From: an uncultured Sphingobacteriales bacterium
Lineage (GTDB): Bacteria; Bacteroidota; Bacteroidia; Chitinophagales; Chitinophagaceae
DNA length: 15,967 bases
Direction of reading: 5' to 3'
Assembly (NCBI GenBank): GCA_937991535.1
Contig: CALKHN010000119.1
Span: forward strand, 1 to 15,967
Of the stretch, positions 6,226 through 14,768 are shown piece after piece. Each line of letters starts with the position of its first letter. Position 1 is the first letter of the stretch. The notes beneath the pieces are model-generated. The model did no database searches. It worked only from the letters and a program-made list of their open reading frames with translations, and was not told the DNA's origin. A program made the position numbers and the translations under genes.

Positions 6226-7506
6226 TTATAAACGATGCTTTGCCACTACAGACTGGTTAAGCGCATAGCCCAGCCCGGGTTTATCGCTAACGGTTATATA
6301 GCCGTCAACAAATTCTTCTTTCGGCGTAATCAAATCACCTCTCCAGGGCACTTCACCAAATGCCCACTCCAGTATGGCAAAATTGGGAATGCTGGCAACC
6401 GCCTGCACACTGGCGGCTGTGGCAATGGGCCCGCTTGGATTGTGCGGCGCTATTTGCAAGCCGGCCGTTTCTGCAAGTGCGGCTATATATTTCAGTTCCT
6501 GTATACCACCGCAATGTTTTACATCGGGCATTAGTATATCCAATGCCTTTGTAGCCACAAGGGGCGCAAAGCCCTCTCTTCCAAATATAGATTCCCCGCC
6601 GGCGGTTGTTCTGCCGGTTGAGTCCGTAATTGTTTTGGTTTCCTTTACATATTTCCGGGGATTTACGGCTTCTTCAAACCAATAGAGGTTAAGCGGTTCT
6701 ACTCTTTTGGCCACCTCAATGCCTAATGGCTCATCCAGGTGACTGTGCACATCTACCAATAGTTCTATTTTATCACCAATGGTTTTTCTTACCGCTTCAA
6801 TACAATCAATGGCATGATCAATATCCGCTTTAATTTGTTCCGGTGTGGAAGGCAGTGCTTTCATTTCATCAAAAGGAGCCATTTTAAGCGCCCTGAAACC
6901 CAGTTGTACCGCTGCTTCTGCATTTTTTTGGAAAGCATGGGCAGGCCGACGGCCGGCGCTGTTTTTTTCATTGGTGGCGCGGTTGATATTGGCATATACC
7001 CATATCTTATCTCTTAATTTTCCACCGAGCAAATCATAAACAGGAACGCCCAACGCTTTTCCCTTAATGTCCCACAGGGCCTGTTCTATGGCACTGAATA
7101 CGGTGCCCGCAATCCGTGATGTAGCTGCCCTTTGCCATCCCTGCCGGCGGTAACGTTCTATATTAAACGCACCTTTTCCATTTACCAGCTCAAAGAATGC
7201 ATTGATCTCGGTTTTTAAAATTTGTTGCTCTTCAGCGGCTACCAGCTTGCCTCCCTGCGAAGCTTCGCCAACGCCGGTGATGCCTTTATCTGTTTTGAGC
7301 TCAACAAAAACCCAGTTGCCCCGCTGGTTCACTTTTACGATATGCACTTTAATGTCGCTGATAACGGGCTCCAATGCCTGCTTTAGGGGGAAATGAGCTG
7401 CCGCTGATGTTGCGCCCTTAGCCGTATCCGTTATAACAATGGGTAACAGGGCTCCGCCATACGACATTTTTAAGAAATTCCTGCGCGAGGAGTATGCTTT
7501 GTTCAT
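6226..7506 (-). CDS. Tat-exported mandelate racemase/enolase-superfamily protein (sugar-acid dehydratase-like)
   Basis: A 426-residue enolase-superfamily protein. These enzymes abstract the proton alpha to a carboxylate and usually dehydrate or epimerise acid sugars. The N-terminus has a twin-arginine signal, SSRRNFLKMSYGGALLP (residues 6-22), predicting folded export to the periplasm. The capping domain spans about 50-170 and the barrel follows. Visible active-site residues are Lys208 (RALKMAPFD), the metal ligands Asp252 (LLVDVHSH), Glu278 or Glu279 (WFEEAV) and Glu305 (AGGES), and an Asp328/His355 pair (MPDVKH, APHNPSGPIA) spaced 27 apart as in mandelate racemase. The DVHSH and APHNPSGP motifs resemble the galactonate/mannonate dehydratase groups more than muconate-lactonising enzymes, but the substrate is not determined. 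It lies 110 bp after the sulfatase and probably in its operon, so the product of desulfation is the likely source of its substrate. Confidence 0.85.
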   Translation of the reverse strand: MNKAYSSRRNFLKMSYGGALLPIVITDTAKGATSAAAHFPLKQALEPVISDIKVHIVKVNQRGNWVFVELKTDKGITGVGEASQGGKLVAAEEQQILKTEINAFFELVNGKGAFNIERYRRQGWQRAATSRIAGTVFSAIEQALWDIKGKALGVPVYDLLGGKLRDKIWVYANINRATNEKNSAGRRPAHAFQKNAEAAVQLGFRALKMAPFDEMKALPSTPEQIKADIDHAIDCIEAVRKTIGDKIELLVDVHSHLDEPLGIEVAKRVEPLNLYWFEEAVNPRKYVKETKTITDSTGRTTAGGESIFGREGFAPLVATKALDILMPDVKHCGGIQELKYIAALAETAGLQIAPHNPSGPIATAASVQAVASIPNFAILEWAFGEVPWRGDLITPKEEFVDGYITVSDKPGLGYALNQSVVAKHRL

Positions 7507-7571
7507 AATTGTTTCATTAGTTAAAGTGAGATTGTTTTATAATGCTGCTATTTGTGTTTGTAACACTTTTG

Positions 7572-7605
7572 ACACATAGACACATAGGGACATAGAAATA
7601 CATAG
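7572..7605 (+). repeat. ACACATAG short tandem repeat
   Basis: ACACATAG, ACACATAG, GGACATAG and AAATACATAG repeat with an 8-bp period, the last unit being two bases longer. The repeat lies in the 110-bp sulfatase to enolase-family spacer. It is another low-order tandem filler but not a heptamer. Confidence 0.7.
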
Positions 7606-7616
7606 GCTTTAAAATA

Positions 7617-9899
7617 TTACTGCTCAACTACTATCGTGCGGACGATGCCGGTAAACGAAAATGGTTTTTCATATACTTTAGTAACGGGTATGCCCAGGTC
7701 TTTACCCACACTTATACCGTCAGATCCAAATGAATTGATGTATTTATTTCTTTTAGTGAATTGTGCACTGGCCACCTGTTCATTATCAACAGCAAGTGTT
7801 ACACTGGTTTCACCGGTGAATTTGATGCTGATGGTATGCGCTCCTTTTGTAAGCGGTTTGTCTGCGCTTAATATTATTTCTTTTACCGCATCGGTGAGGA
7901 GATAATATAATTTTCCATCTTTAATAAACAGGCTGGAGCCTCCGGCAGATAAACCGCCATTTGAAAAGATCACACCTTCTGTTTTGTCATCCGCTATTTC
8001 AATATGGGCGGTAATGCTTACATCGCCTTTTCCAATGTATACCCGTGTTTCAACTGTAGTGCCCTGGTAGATCACTGCTTTTTGCCAGATCTTTGGCGGA
8101 GGCACACCGGCCTTGTAATCCCTTAGCGGGTATACGTTGTATTTAACGGCTTCACTGTCAAATAATGCTTTCAGCTCTTCCAGCTTTTGTGGATGTTTCG
8201 CGGCAAGGTCAATGGTTTCATTCCAGTCTTCATTGATATTATACAGTTCCCACCTGTCTTTATCAAAAGGACGGGGGGAGAAATGAGGATCGGTTTCGGA
8301 GGACCCAAAAAATCCACGCGGATGGTATACCGCTGCTTTCCAGCCATCTTTATAGATCGCTCTTCCCCCGTGCAGCTCGTAATACTGAACATGATGTTTG
8401 GTTGGCTCACCGGCATTGGTAATGGTGGAAGCAAAACTAATACCATGCAGCGGCAGTTGCTTATACCCGTTTATTACTCCAGGCACTTTCACCTTTGTAA
8501 GTTCAACAGTAGAAGGCAATACATCAATAACATGCGTATACTGGGTGCGGATGCCCGCTTTGTTAATTTTTTCAGGGTAAAAAACGATCAGTGGATTGTG
8601 TGTGGCGCCTTCGGAATTGGCATCGCTTTTCCAATACCTGAATGGCGTATTGGCAGCCTGTGACCAGCCCAGCGGATAATTGGGATGAGTATATTCCGTT
8701 CCGATCTTTTCATACTGCGAGAGGAGGAAAGCGATGTCCTGCCCCTGCGCACTGCCGGCCGAACCGGTGGTTCCGGTATAGGTTCCTTCTTTGCTTCCGC
8801 CATTATCGCCGATAATAATAAAGATCAGTGTATTGTTTAGCTGTCCTATTTGCTTTAAGTAATTCACCACACGCCCGATCTCATGATCGGTGTACGATAA
8901 AAAGCCCGCATATACTTCAAAAAACCTGGCGAAAACTTTTTGCTCATCTGCCGATAGGGAATCCCATGCTTTGATGCCTTCCTGGCGCGGAGGAAGTTTA
9001 ACATGCTTTGGTATTACGCCCAGAGCCTGCTGCCTTTTAAAAACAGCTTCCCTGTATTTATCCCAGCCGCCATCAAATTTTCCTTTGTATTTATCGCTCC
9101 ATTCTTTTGCTACCTGGTGGGGCGAATGGGTTGCTCCCGGCGCTATATAGGCGAAGAAAGGTTTTTCGGGATCGGCCGATTTTTGATTGGCGATATAGGA
9201 GATCGTTTTATCGGCCAGCAGCTCGTTCAGGTGTTTTTTATTATCGTCTAAGTTTACAGGACTGATGCCTTCAACAAGGTCGGGATACCACTGATCCGTA
9301 GACCCGCCCAAAAAGCCATAGAAATGATCAAAGCCACGCCCGGTGGGGTAGCGGTTAAAAGGCCCTGCGGCGGTAAGATCAATAGTGCGGTTGCCATGCC
9401 ATTTGCCTAAGGCGAATGTGTTGTACCCGTTTTCCCTGAAAATTTCAGCAATGGTGCCGGCTTCCAGAGGGATGTCGCCCGAATAGCCCGGCGTACCTAT
9501 TGCCAGTTCCGCATGATGCCCCATGCCCACGCTGTGCGAATTTCTACCGGTTAATAAAGCGGCTCTTGTAGGACTGCAAATGCCCGTGGTATGAAAGTTC
9601 GTGTAGCGCAAACCGTTATTGGCTAAGCTGTCGAAGGTGGGTGTTTCAATTAATCCGCCAAATGCCGATGATGCGCCAAATCCCACATCATCCAGCATGA
9701 TCCATAATACATTGGGAGCGTCCTTGGGCGCTTTACTTCTTTCGGGCCACCATTGCACTGTGCTGTCTAAGGTTTTTCCAGTTTTGCCTTTATAAGGAAC
9801 AAGGGGACTGTATTGAGCCCATGAGCTTAAGGAACTGACGCCTGTTATAAAAACAGCGCTAAAAACGATCTTAATGGTATATGCTATTCTTTTGTTCAT
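7617..9899 (-). CDS. Formylglycine-dependent sulfatase (arylsulfatase, AtsA-like)
   Basis: A 760-residue type I sulfatase that hydrolyses sulfate esters. The start chosen is ATG at 9897-9899, giving MNKRIAYTIK and a signal peptide ending about SWAQ (residue 29), 28 bp after the SusD stop. The upstream in-frame Met at 10016 would overlap SusD by 89 bp and bury the signal peptide. Catalytic residues appear in the AtsA order: Asp70 and Asp71 (MLDDVGFG), Cys108 in CSPTRAALLTGR (the C-x-P-x-R formylglycine signature), Lys166 and His168 (LGKWHG), His258 (ATHSPH), and Asp365 and Asn366 (GDNGG). I see no other cysteine in the protein. After the catalytic domain and its C-terminal subdomain (to about 600), roughly 150 residues of beta-rich sequence (VETRVYIGKGDVSITAHIE onward) look like an added lectin- or LamG-like sandwich. 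Gene context points to periplasmic desulfation of a SusCD-imported ligand and maturation by the nearby FGE lipoprotein. Confidence 0.93.
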   Translation of the reverse strand: MNKRIAYTIKIVFSAVFITGVSSLSSWAQYSPLVPYKGKTGKTLDSTVQWWPERSKAPKDAPNVLWIMLDDVGFGASSAFGGLIETPTFDSLANNGLRYTNFHTTGICSPTRAALLTGRNSHSVGMGHHAELAIGTPGYSGDIPLEAGTIAEIFRENGYNTFALGKWHGNRTIDLTAAGPFNRYPTGRGFDHFYGFLGGSTDQWYPDLVEGISPVNLDDNKKHLNELLADKTISYIANQKSADPEKPFFAYIAPGATHSPHQVAKEWSDKYKGKFDGGWDKYREAVFKRQQALGVIPKHVKLPPRQEGIKAWDSLSADEQKVFARFFEVYAGFLSYTDHEIGRVVNYLKQIGQLNNTLIFIIIGDNGGSKEGTYTGTTGSAGSAQGQDIAFLLSQYEKIGTEYTHPNYPLGWSQAANTPFRYWKSDANSEGATHNPLIVFYPEKINKAGIRTQYTHVIDVLPSTVELTKVKVPGVINGYKQLPLHGISFASTITNAGEPTKHHVQYYELHGGRAIYKDGWKAAVYHPRGFFGSSETDPHFSPRPFDKDRWELYNINEDWNETIDLAAKHPQKLEELKALFDSEAVKYNVYPLRDYKAGVPPPKIWQKAVIYQGTTVETRVYIGKGDVSITAHIEIADDKTEGVIFSNGGLSAGGSSLFIKDGKLYYLLTDAVKEIILSADKPLTKGAHTISIKFTGETSVTLAVDNEQVASAQFTKRNKYINSFGSDGISVGKDLGIPVTKVYEKPFSFTGIVRTIVVEQ

Positions 9900-9927
9900 G
9901 TTTGAAGCTTTGATTGTTTTGGTGATA

Positions 9928-11469
9928 CTATTCCCACCCGGGGTTTTGCGTAAGCTTGGGATTCCGCTGAATTTCGAGATAGGGTATAGGGTAGAGGTAA
10001 TGTCTTGCGGCTGCATTTGTTTTACCCGCTTTTTTTAAGTTGATGATCAAAGTGCCTTTTCCTTCGGGGCCTACGCCGGTAGCCTCGCTGCCGGTTTGCC
10101 TGATGAGGTCGAACCAGCGCTGAAATTCATATACCAATTCCAGCCTGCGGTCGAGATATAAGGAATCACGAAACTGATCCTTCGTTAACCCTGCTAAAGG
10201 CGTAAGTCCGGCGCGCTGGCGTACCCGGTTATACGACGTGTACGCTTTGGCGGTAGGACCATTCAATTCATTTTCGGCTTCGGCATGGATCAGCAATATT
10301 TCCGAAAACCTTAACACTGCTGTATTGGCGGAGGATTCATTGGTGGCTGAAACTGCAGCAGGATCCCAGTATTTATTAAAAAATGGAATGGAATCGCCGG
10401 GAACAGCAGGATCATTTAGCTGCCCGTAATAATTTCCGTTGGCGGGGCTTTTAAAACTGGTTACAAAAGTTACATTTTTACGTTTATCGTTGGGCTGGAA
10501 CAATTTGTATACACTAAAAAACTTGTCGTTGCCCTGTGTGTAAAACTGTACCTGGTCGCCATAGCTGCCTACCAAACCCGGAATGCCGGAAAAGATCGCT
10601 CTCCTGGTAGATGCGTGCCCCTGGCTTTGTGCGAAGCCCTTGAACTGCACGGAAAAGATATGTTCTTTATTGTTTTTATAAGCAGGAAGAAAAACATGCG
10701 AATAATCTTCCATTAAATCATACCCATATGAACCGTTAATTACTTCTTCGCTGGTTTGTACGGCTTTCTCCCACTCCCGCATTGTTAAATATACTTTGGC
10801 CAATAAAGATTTGGAGGCGCCTTCTGTAGCCCGGCCCACTTCGCCGCTGCTGCCTTCCCTGAAATGATTAACAGAAGAGGTAAGATCACTGATGATCTGT
10901 GCGTATACTTCTTCTTTAGGCGACCTGGGAACCTGCAGTTCATCAATGGTAAGTGTAGTCTGATCCTTCAATAGCAAAGGAACATCGCCGTATAAGCGTA
11001 CCAGGTTAAAATAAAACAAGGCTCTTAAAAACAATGCCTCGCCCAGCAGCCTGTCTTTCAGCTCCTGGTTGATTTCCATGTCCGGGATTCTTTGCAGGGC
11101 AGCATTGGCTTTATTAACGGCAATATAATGCTGTTGCCACATCTGCTCTACCCTTATATTGGTAGAGGAATGTGTTAAGATGGCCAATGAGCGCACATTG
11201 GGATTGGGTGTTCCCGGACCTGATGTAAGGTCATCGCTCGCCATATCCATAGCGGTATTCAGCAACGACCCATACATTTGGTGCTGCCCTTCAGGCTTGT
11301 CGTTATTCAGTGAATAATAAATGGCATTCACTGCTGCTACGGCATCATCGGCCGTTTTATAAAACTGGTTGCCGGTGATAAACGACTTCGGCTCCTCCTT
11401 TAGCTTAAGGCAGGATGTAGCCAGCAGTACCAATGCTATTGCCGGTAGTTTGTAAAATATCTTGTTCAT
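9928..11469 (-). CDS. susD: SusD/RagB family nutrient-binding outer-membrane lipoprotein
   Basis: A 513-residue SusD-like lipoprotein that caps its SusC partner at the cell surface and binds the ligand. A lipoprotein signal ends LLATSC (Cys20), followed by LKLKEEPKS. The K-E-E stretch just after the lipidated Cys resembles a Bacteroidota surface-export signal. SusD hallmarks are TADDAVAAVNAIYYSL near residue 40, a TPR-type alpha-helical core (ALFLRALFYFNLVRLYGDVPLL), RFSEILLIHAEAENEL, and the closing RRLELVYEFQRWFDLIR and YLYPIPYLEIQRNPKLTQNPGW. The length is ordinary for the family. It starts 21 bp after the SusC stop and ends 28 bp before the sulfatase start, so the three genes are tightly coupled. 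The leader is A-rich with no Shine-Dalgarno motif. The symbol is given only for the family; the ligand is not known. Confidence 0.95.
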   Translation of the reverse strand: MNKIFYKLPAIALVLLATSCLKLKEEPKSFITGNQFYKTADDAVAAVNAIYYSLNNDKPEGQHQMYGSLLNTAMDMASDDLTSGPGTPNPNVRSLAILTHSSTNIRVEQMWQQHYIAVNKANAALQRIPDMEINQELKDRLLGEALFLRALFYFNLVRLYGDVPLLLKDQTTLTIDELQVPRSPKEEVYAQIISDLTSSVNHFREGSSGEVGRATEGASKSLLAKVYLTMREWEKAVQTSEEVINGSYGYDLMEDYSHVFLPAYKNNKEHIFSVQFKGFAQSQGHASTRRAIFSGIPGLVGSYGDQVQFYTQGNDKFFSVYKLFQPNDKRKNVTFVTSFKSPANGNYYGQLNDPAVPGDSIPFFNKYWDPAAVSATNESSANTAVLRFSEILLIHAEAENELNGPTAKAYTSYNRVRQRAGLTPLAGLTKDQFRDSLYLDRRLELVYEFQRWFDLIRQTGSEATGVGPEGKGTLIINLKKAGKTNAAARHYLYPIPYLEIQRNPKLTQNPGWE

Positions 11470-11490
11470 GATTTTTGTTTTCAGATTTTT

Positions 11491-14400
11491 TTAAAATGTA
11501 ACAGATAAGCCTCCTGTAATGGTTTTGGTGCCGGGGTATCCCCCATAATCAAAACCCGAGTTCAGCGCATCCTGGCCATTCCTGTTTACTTCGGGATCAA
11601 AGCCGGTGTAGTTTGTCCAGGTAAGCAGGTTTTGGGCAGCAACATATACCCTGAGGTTTTTTATTTTTATTTTATGGCTTAACGATAAAGGCAGCGTGTA
11701 GCCGAGGGTTATATTTTTAAGCCGCAGGTAGGAGCCATCCTCAATGAAACGGTCAGAAAGGGTAGGAGAAGGATCTTCTACCGCGCGATGTATATCTGTA
11801 TTGGTATTGGCAGGTGTCCACCGGTTTTTCAATGAGGCTGCAGCGCCTGTAAAGCCTGAACCAATTTCGAGCAGCGCTTTGCTGTTGCTGAATATTTTAT
11901 TTCCATAAGACGATTGCAGGAAAATATTCAGATCAAAATCTTTGTATTTAAAATTATTGGATAACCCTGCCAGGAACTTCGGCTGGGCATTTCCTACAAT
12001 GGTTACATCTCCGGCCTGCGTTATTTTTCCATCGCCATTAATGTCTTTGTATTTCTGGCTTCCTGCTTTTGTATTTTGCGTGGGCGATAAGCTAAAATCA
12101 TCTCCTTCCTGGAAAAGTCCGTCACTTACATACATAAAGAAATTACCGAGGGGCTCGCCTACTCTTACAATTTCGGAAGTTCTGGCAGTATTGGATGGAT
12201 TGATGGGAATGAATTCCTTTACGCCGGGTCCGAGGCTCAGCACTTTATTTCGGTTGGCGGAAAAAATAAAATGGGTAGTCCATTTGAATTTCCCGGTAAA
12301 GTTTTCTGTGCGAAGGGCTAATTCAATTCCTTTATTCTCTATGGAACCGTAATTCTGGAATGCGCTTTCTATTCCTGATGAAAAAGGAAGCGGCACTTCT
12401 AATAAAAGATCGTTGGTTTTTTTGTAATAGATATCTGCGGTAACACTGATCCTGTTTGCGAATAAGCCAAGGTCAACGCCGAGGTTGTACTGTTCTGTTT
12501 TTTCCCAGCTCAGGTCGGGGTTTTCGTAACTGCTGGGAGCAAAACCGCCCACAAGCTGATCTTCGAAATTATACCTGTAATACGATAAGCGGCCCAGTGA
12601 GCGGTAGGTGGATATTTCCTGGTTACCTGTTAAACCCGCGCTGATCCTAACCTTCAGGGAACTGATTGCTTTTATGGCGGCTATAAATGCTTCATCGCCG
12701 GCGTTCCAGGCAAAGGCGGCAGAAGGAAAGGTTCCCCATTTGTTGTTGTTGCCAAAGCGCGAAGAGCCATCAGAACGAACCGTTAGGGTTAATAAATATT
12801 TATCCCTGAAACCATAGTTCACCCTGCCGAGATAGGACTTAAGCGTCCATTTGCTGTATAAGGAACCGGGAGCAGTGAGCACCGTTCCCGCTCCAAGATT
12901 ATGATAGGAAAAAGCATCATTCACAAAATCAGACGATCCGGCAGAATAAGCTTCGGTTATGGATTGCTGTTGGGTATTGCCAATTAAAATGTCGAATGAA
13001 TGATCATTGCCGATATTTCCTTTATAGGTGAGGGTATTTTCATTCAGCCAGTTGGTGGTGCCCAGCGAACCAATAGAAGCCTTACCGGAAGGAAGGCCTT
13101 CGAAGAGGGTGGAAGGTAAGTAGCGGTTTTGTTTGTTGTTGATGATGTCTGTACCTATGAGCACTTTTGCTGTTAATCCTTTAATGATCCTGTATTCTCC
13201 GAATCCGTTCAGTAAAAAGCGCCGCGTTTTAGATTCGTTGGTTTGATTGTATAAGGTATTGATGGGGTTGCCTATGGATGTTTCAAAATTACTCACCAGC
13301 ACAAAATTCCCGTCTGCATCTCTTACCGGAATGGTTGGCGGCATTTCCAGCAATCCTTCCACTACTCCCCCGGGAGCCAGTTTGGCAGTAGTAGCGCTGC
13401 CGGTAAGAAAGGCGCCGACTTTGAATTTATCATTAAAATCGTGCTCCACATTTATACGCCCACTGTATCTTTCAAATCCCGTGTTGATGATTACACCGTC
13501 CTGTTTAAAATAATTTCCTGAAATAAGAAGCCTGGAATTTTCAGATCCTGTTGAAACCGACAGGTTATGATTGGCGACAGGCGCAGTTCTGAAAGCTTCC
13601 TCCTGCCAGTCTGTTCCTTCTCCCAATGCTTTCAATTGTTCGGCGCTGTATAAAGGGGTTTTGCCGGCATCGGCCCGGGCATCATTTTTTAAAGCGCCCC
13701 ATTCTTCCGCATTCAACAGCGGCAATTTCCTGATTACGCTTTGAACGCCATAATAAGCATCGTAGTTAACAGACGATTGATTGTTCTTAGCTCTCCTGGT
13801 GGTGATGAGCACTACACCGTTAGCGCCTCTTGAGCCATAGATCGCTGTGGCAGAAGCGTCTTTCAACACTTCAATGGATTCTATATCTGAAGGGTTGATA
13901 TTAGAAAGCGGGTTTATTTTTTCTCCGCTTGCGATGCCTGCATCTACCGATTCGTCGCTGTTATACACAGGAAAACCGTCTATTACATACAGGGGTTCGT
14001 TTCCCGCATTGATGGAAGTGCCGCCTCTTACTCTTATGGAAACACTGCTTCCGGGTTGTCCGCCCGACTGTGTTACCTGCACGCCGGGAACAGCGCCCTG
14101 CAACAGTTTATCGGGTGAGCTTACGGGTTGCGATCTGAGTGCAGAAGGAACGGAGGCCACTGAACCTGTAAGGTCTTTTCTTTTTGTAACGCCGTATCCT
14201 ATTACTACAACATCTTCGAGGTTGCTTACTTCGGGTTGCAGTTCAATTTCAGCAGGGCTGGTTTCAACAACGATCCTGTTCGTTTTGTAACCCACATAAC
14301 TTACCAGCAGGGTATAGGGCAGCTTTTGGCCTGTTACAAAATTAAATGATCCCTTAGCGTCTGTTTTTACGCTGTGGGTAACACCTTCAATTTGAACCGT

Positions 14401-14583
14401 GGCGCCCGCCAGGGGTTCTTTGGTACCAGCATCGGTTACCCTGCCCTGTAATGTAGAGTTAATGAGGGGTGTGGTGGGTGGCTGGGCCAAAGTGATAAAG
14501 GGAATAATTAAAAACAGTAAGAGCGACAGTTTTGGAAAAACCCGGACAGGGCGCATAGCCCCGGCCATTGCATTTTTTTGCAT
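11491..14583 (-). CDS. susC: SusC/RagA family TonB-linked outer-membrane transporter
   Basis: A 1030-residue SusC-type transporter that imports the ligand captured by SusD into the periplasm. Order: signal peptide (hydrophobic LLLFLIIPFITLAQ, about residues 21-34), carboxypeptidase-regulatory-like domain (about 44-117, with GRVTDAGTKEPLAGATVQIEG), a TonB-box-like VVVIGYG (about 125-131), plug (about 135-265, with the SusC signature VRGGTSINAGNEPLYVIDG and SIEVLKDASATAIYGSRGANGVV), then the large barrel ending GGLSVTF. It has no N-terminal STN domain, so it is a pure transporter, not one signalling to an anti-sigma factor. Starts at Met1, Met6 or Met10 are all possible; Met10 puts the positive charges directly before the hydrophobic core. 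It is the first gene of the locus. A palindrome and -7 box lie about 80-100 bp upstream. Confidence 0.95.
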   Translation of the reverse strand: MQKNAMAGAMRPVRVFPKLSLLLFLIIPFITLAQPPTTPLINSTLQGRVTDAGTKEPLAGATVQIEGVTHSVKTDAKGSFNFVTGQKLPYTLLVSYVGYKTNRIVVETSPAEIELQPEVSNLEDVVVIGYGVTKRKDLTGSVASVPSALRSQPVSSPDKLLQGAVPGVQVTQSGGQPGSSVSIRVRGGTSINAGNEPLYVIDGFPVYNSDESVDAGIASGEKINPLSNINPSDIESIEVLKDASATAIYGSRGANGVVLITTRRAKNNQSSVNYDAYYGVQSVIRKLPLLNAEEWGALKNDARADAGKTPLYSAEQLKALGEGTDWQEEAFRTAPVANHNLSVSTGSENSRLLISGNYFKQDGVIINTGFERYSGRINVEHDFNDKFKVGAFLTGSATTAKLAPGGVVEGLLEMPPTIPVRDADGNFVLVSNFETSIGNPINTLYNQTNESKTRRFLLNGFGEYRIIKGLTAKVLIGTDIINNKQNRYLPSTLFEGLPSGKASIGSLGTTNWLNENTLTYKGNIGNDHSFDILIGNTQQQSITEAYSAGSSDFVNDAFSYHNLGAGTVLTAPGSLYSKWTLKSYLGRVNYGFRDKYLLTLTVRSDGSSRFGNNNKWGTFPSAAFAWNAGDEAFIAAIKAISSLKVRISAGLTGNQEISTYRSLGRLSYYRYNFEDQLVGGFAPSSYENPDLSWEKTEQYNLGVDLGLFANRISVTADIYYKKTNDLLLEVPLPFSSGIESAFQNYGSIENKGIELALRTENFTGKFKWTTHFIFSANRNKVLSLGPGVKEFIPINPSNTARTSEIVRVGEPLGNFFMYVSDGLFQEGDDFSLSPTQNTKAGSQKYKDINGDGKITQAGDVTIVGNAQPKFLAGLSNNFKYKDFDLNIFLQSSYGNKIFSNSKALLEIGSGFTGAAASLKNRWTPANTNTDIHRAVEDPSPTLSDRFIEDGSYLRLKNITLGYTLPLSLSHKIKIKNLRVYVAAQNLLTWTNYTGFDPEVNRNGQDALNSGFDYGGYPGTKTITGGLSVTF

Positions 14584-14661
14584 ACTTTTACATTGGTTTT
14601 ATTGTGAATTGAAACAGGTGTCCAACGCCAATTGATAGCCTGTTTTAATAATGAGACTAAG

Positions 14662-14684
14662 GGGAAATATCAAAAGTATTTCCC
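14662..14684 (-). promoter_or_regulatory. Candidate susC promoter -7 box inside an inverted repeat
   Basis: On the minus strand TACTTTTG (14671-14678) matches the Bacteroidota -7 consensus TAnnTTTG exactly, giving a leader of about 80 nt to susC. It overlaps a perfect 8-bp inverted repeat, GGGAAATA (14662-14669) and TATTTCCC (14677-14684), with a 7-nt centre. A dimeric regulator bound here would cover the -7 element. The -33 match is weak (TTTC, about 15 bp away). The promoter call is moderate and the operator role is inferred. Confidence 0.45.
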
Positions 14685-14768
14685 TTTTTTAATGAAAGCG
14701 GTTATAGCTTCCTGTTATACGTTTTTTTTATTTTCATGTGTATTTTTTTTTGATGGTTCTTGAGTTCA

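Noticed and set aside
7507..7616. Separate promoter for the enolase-family gene
   Set aside because: I found no TAnnTTTG match on the minus strand in the spacer, so read-through from the sulfatase is simpler.
9900..10016. Longer sulfatase start at 10016 giving 799 residues
   Set aside because: It overlaps the SusD coding end by 89 bp and places 39 unrelated residues before a clear signal peptide. The ATG at 9899 is better.
14662..14690. Intrinsic terminator on the + strand (stem followed by six T)
   Set aside because: No + strand gene ends there, and the stem is short and A/T-rich. Overlap with a -7 box on the other strand makes a regulatory reading more likely.
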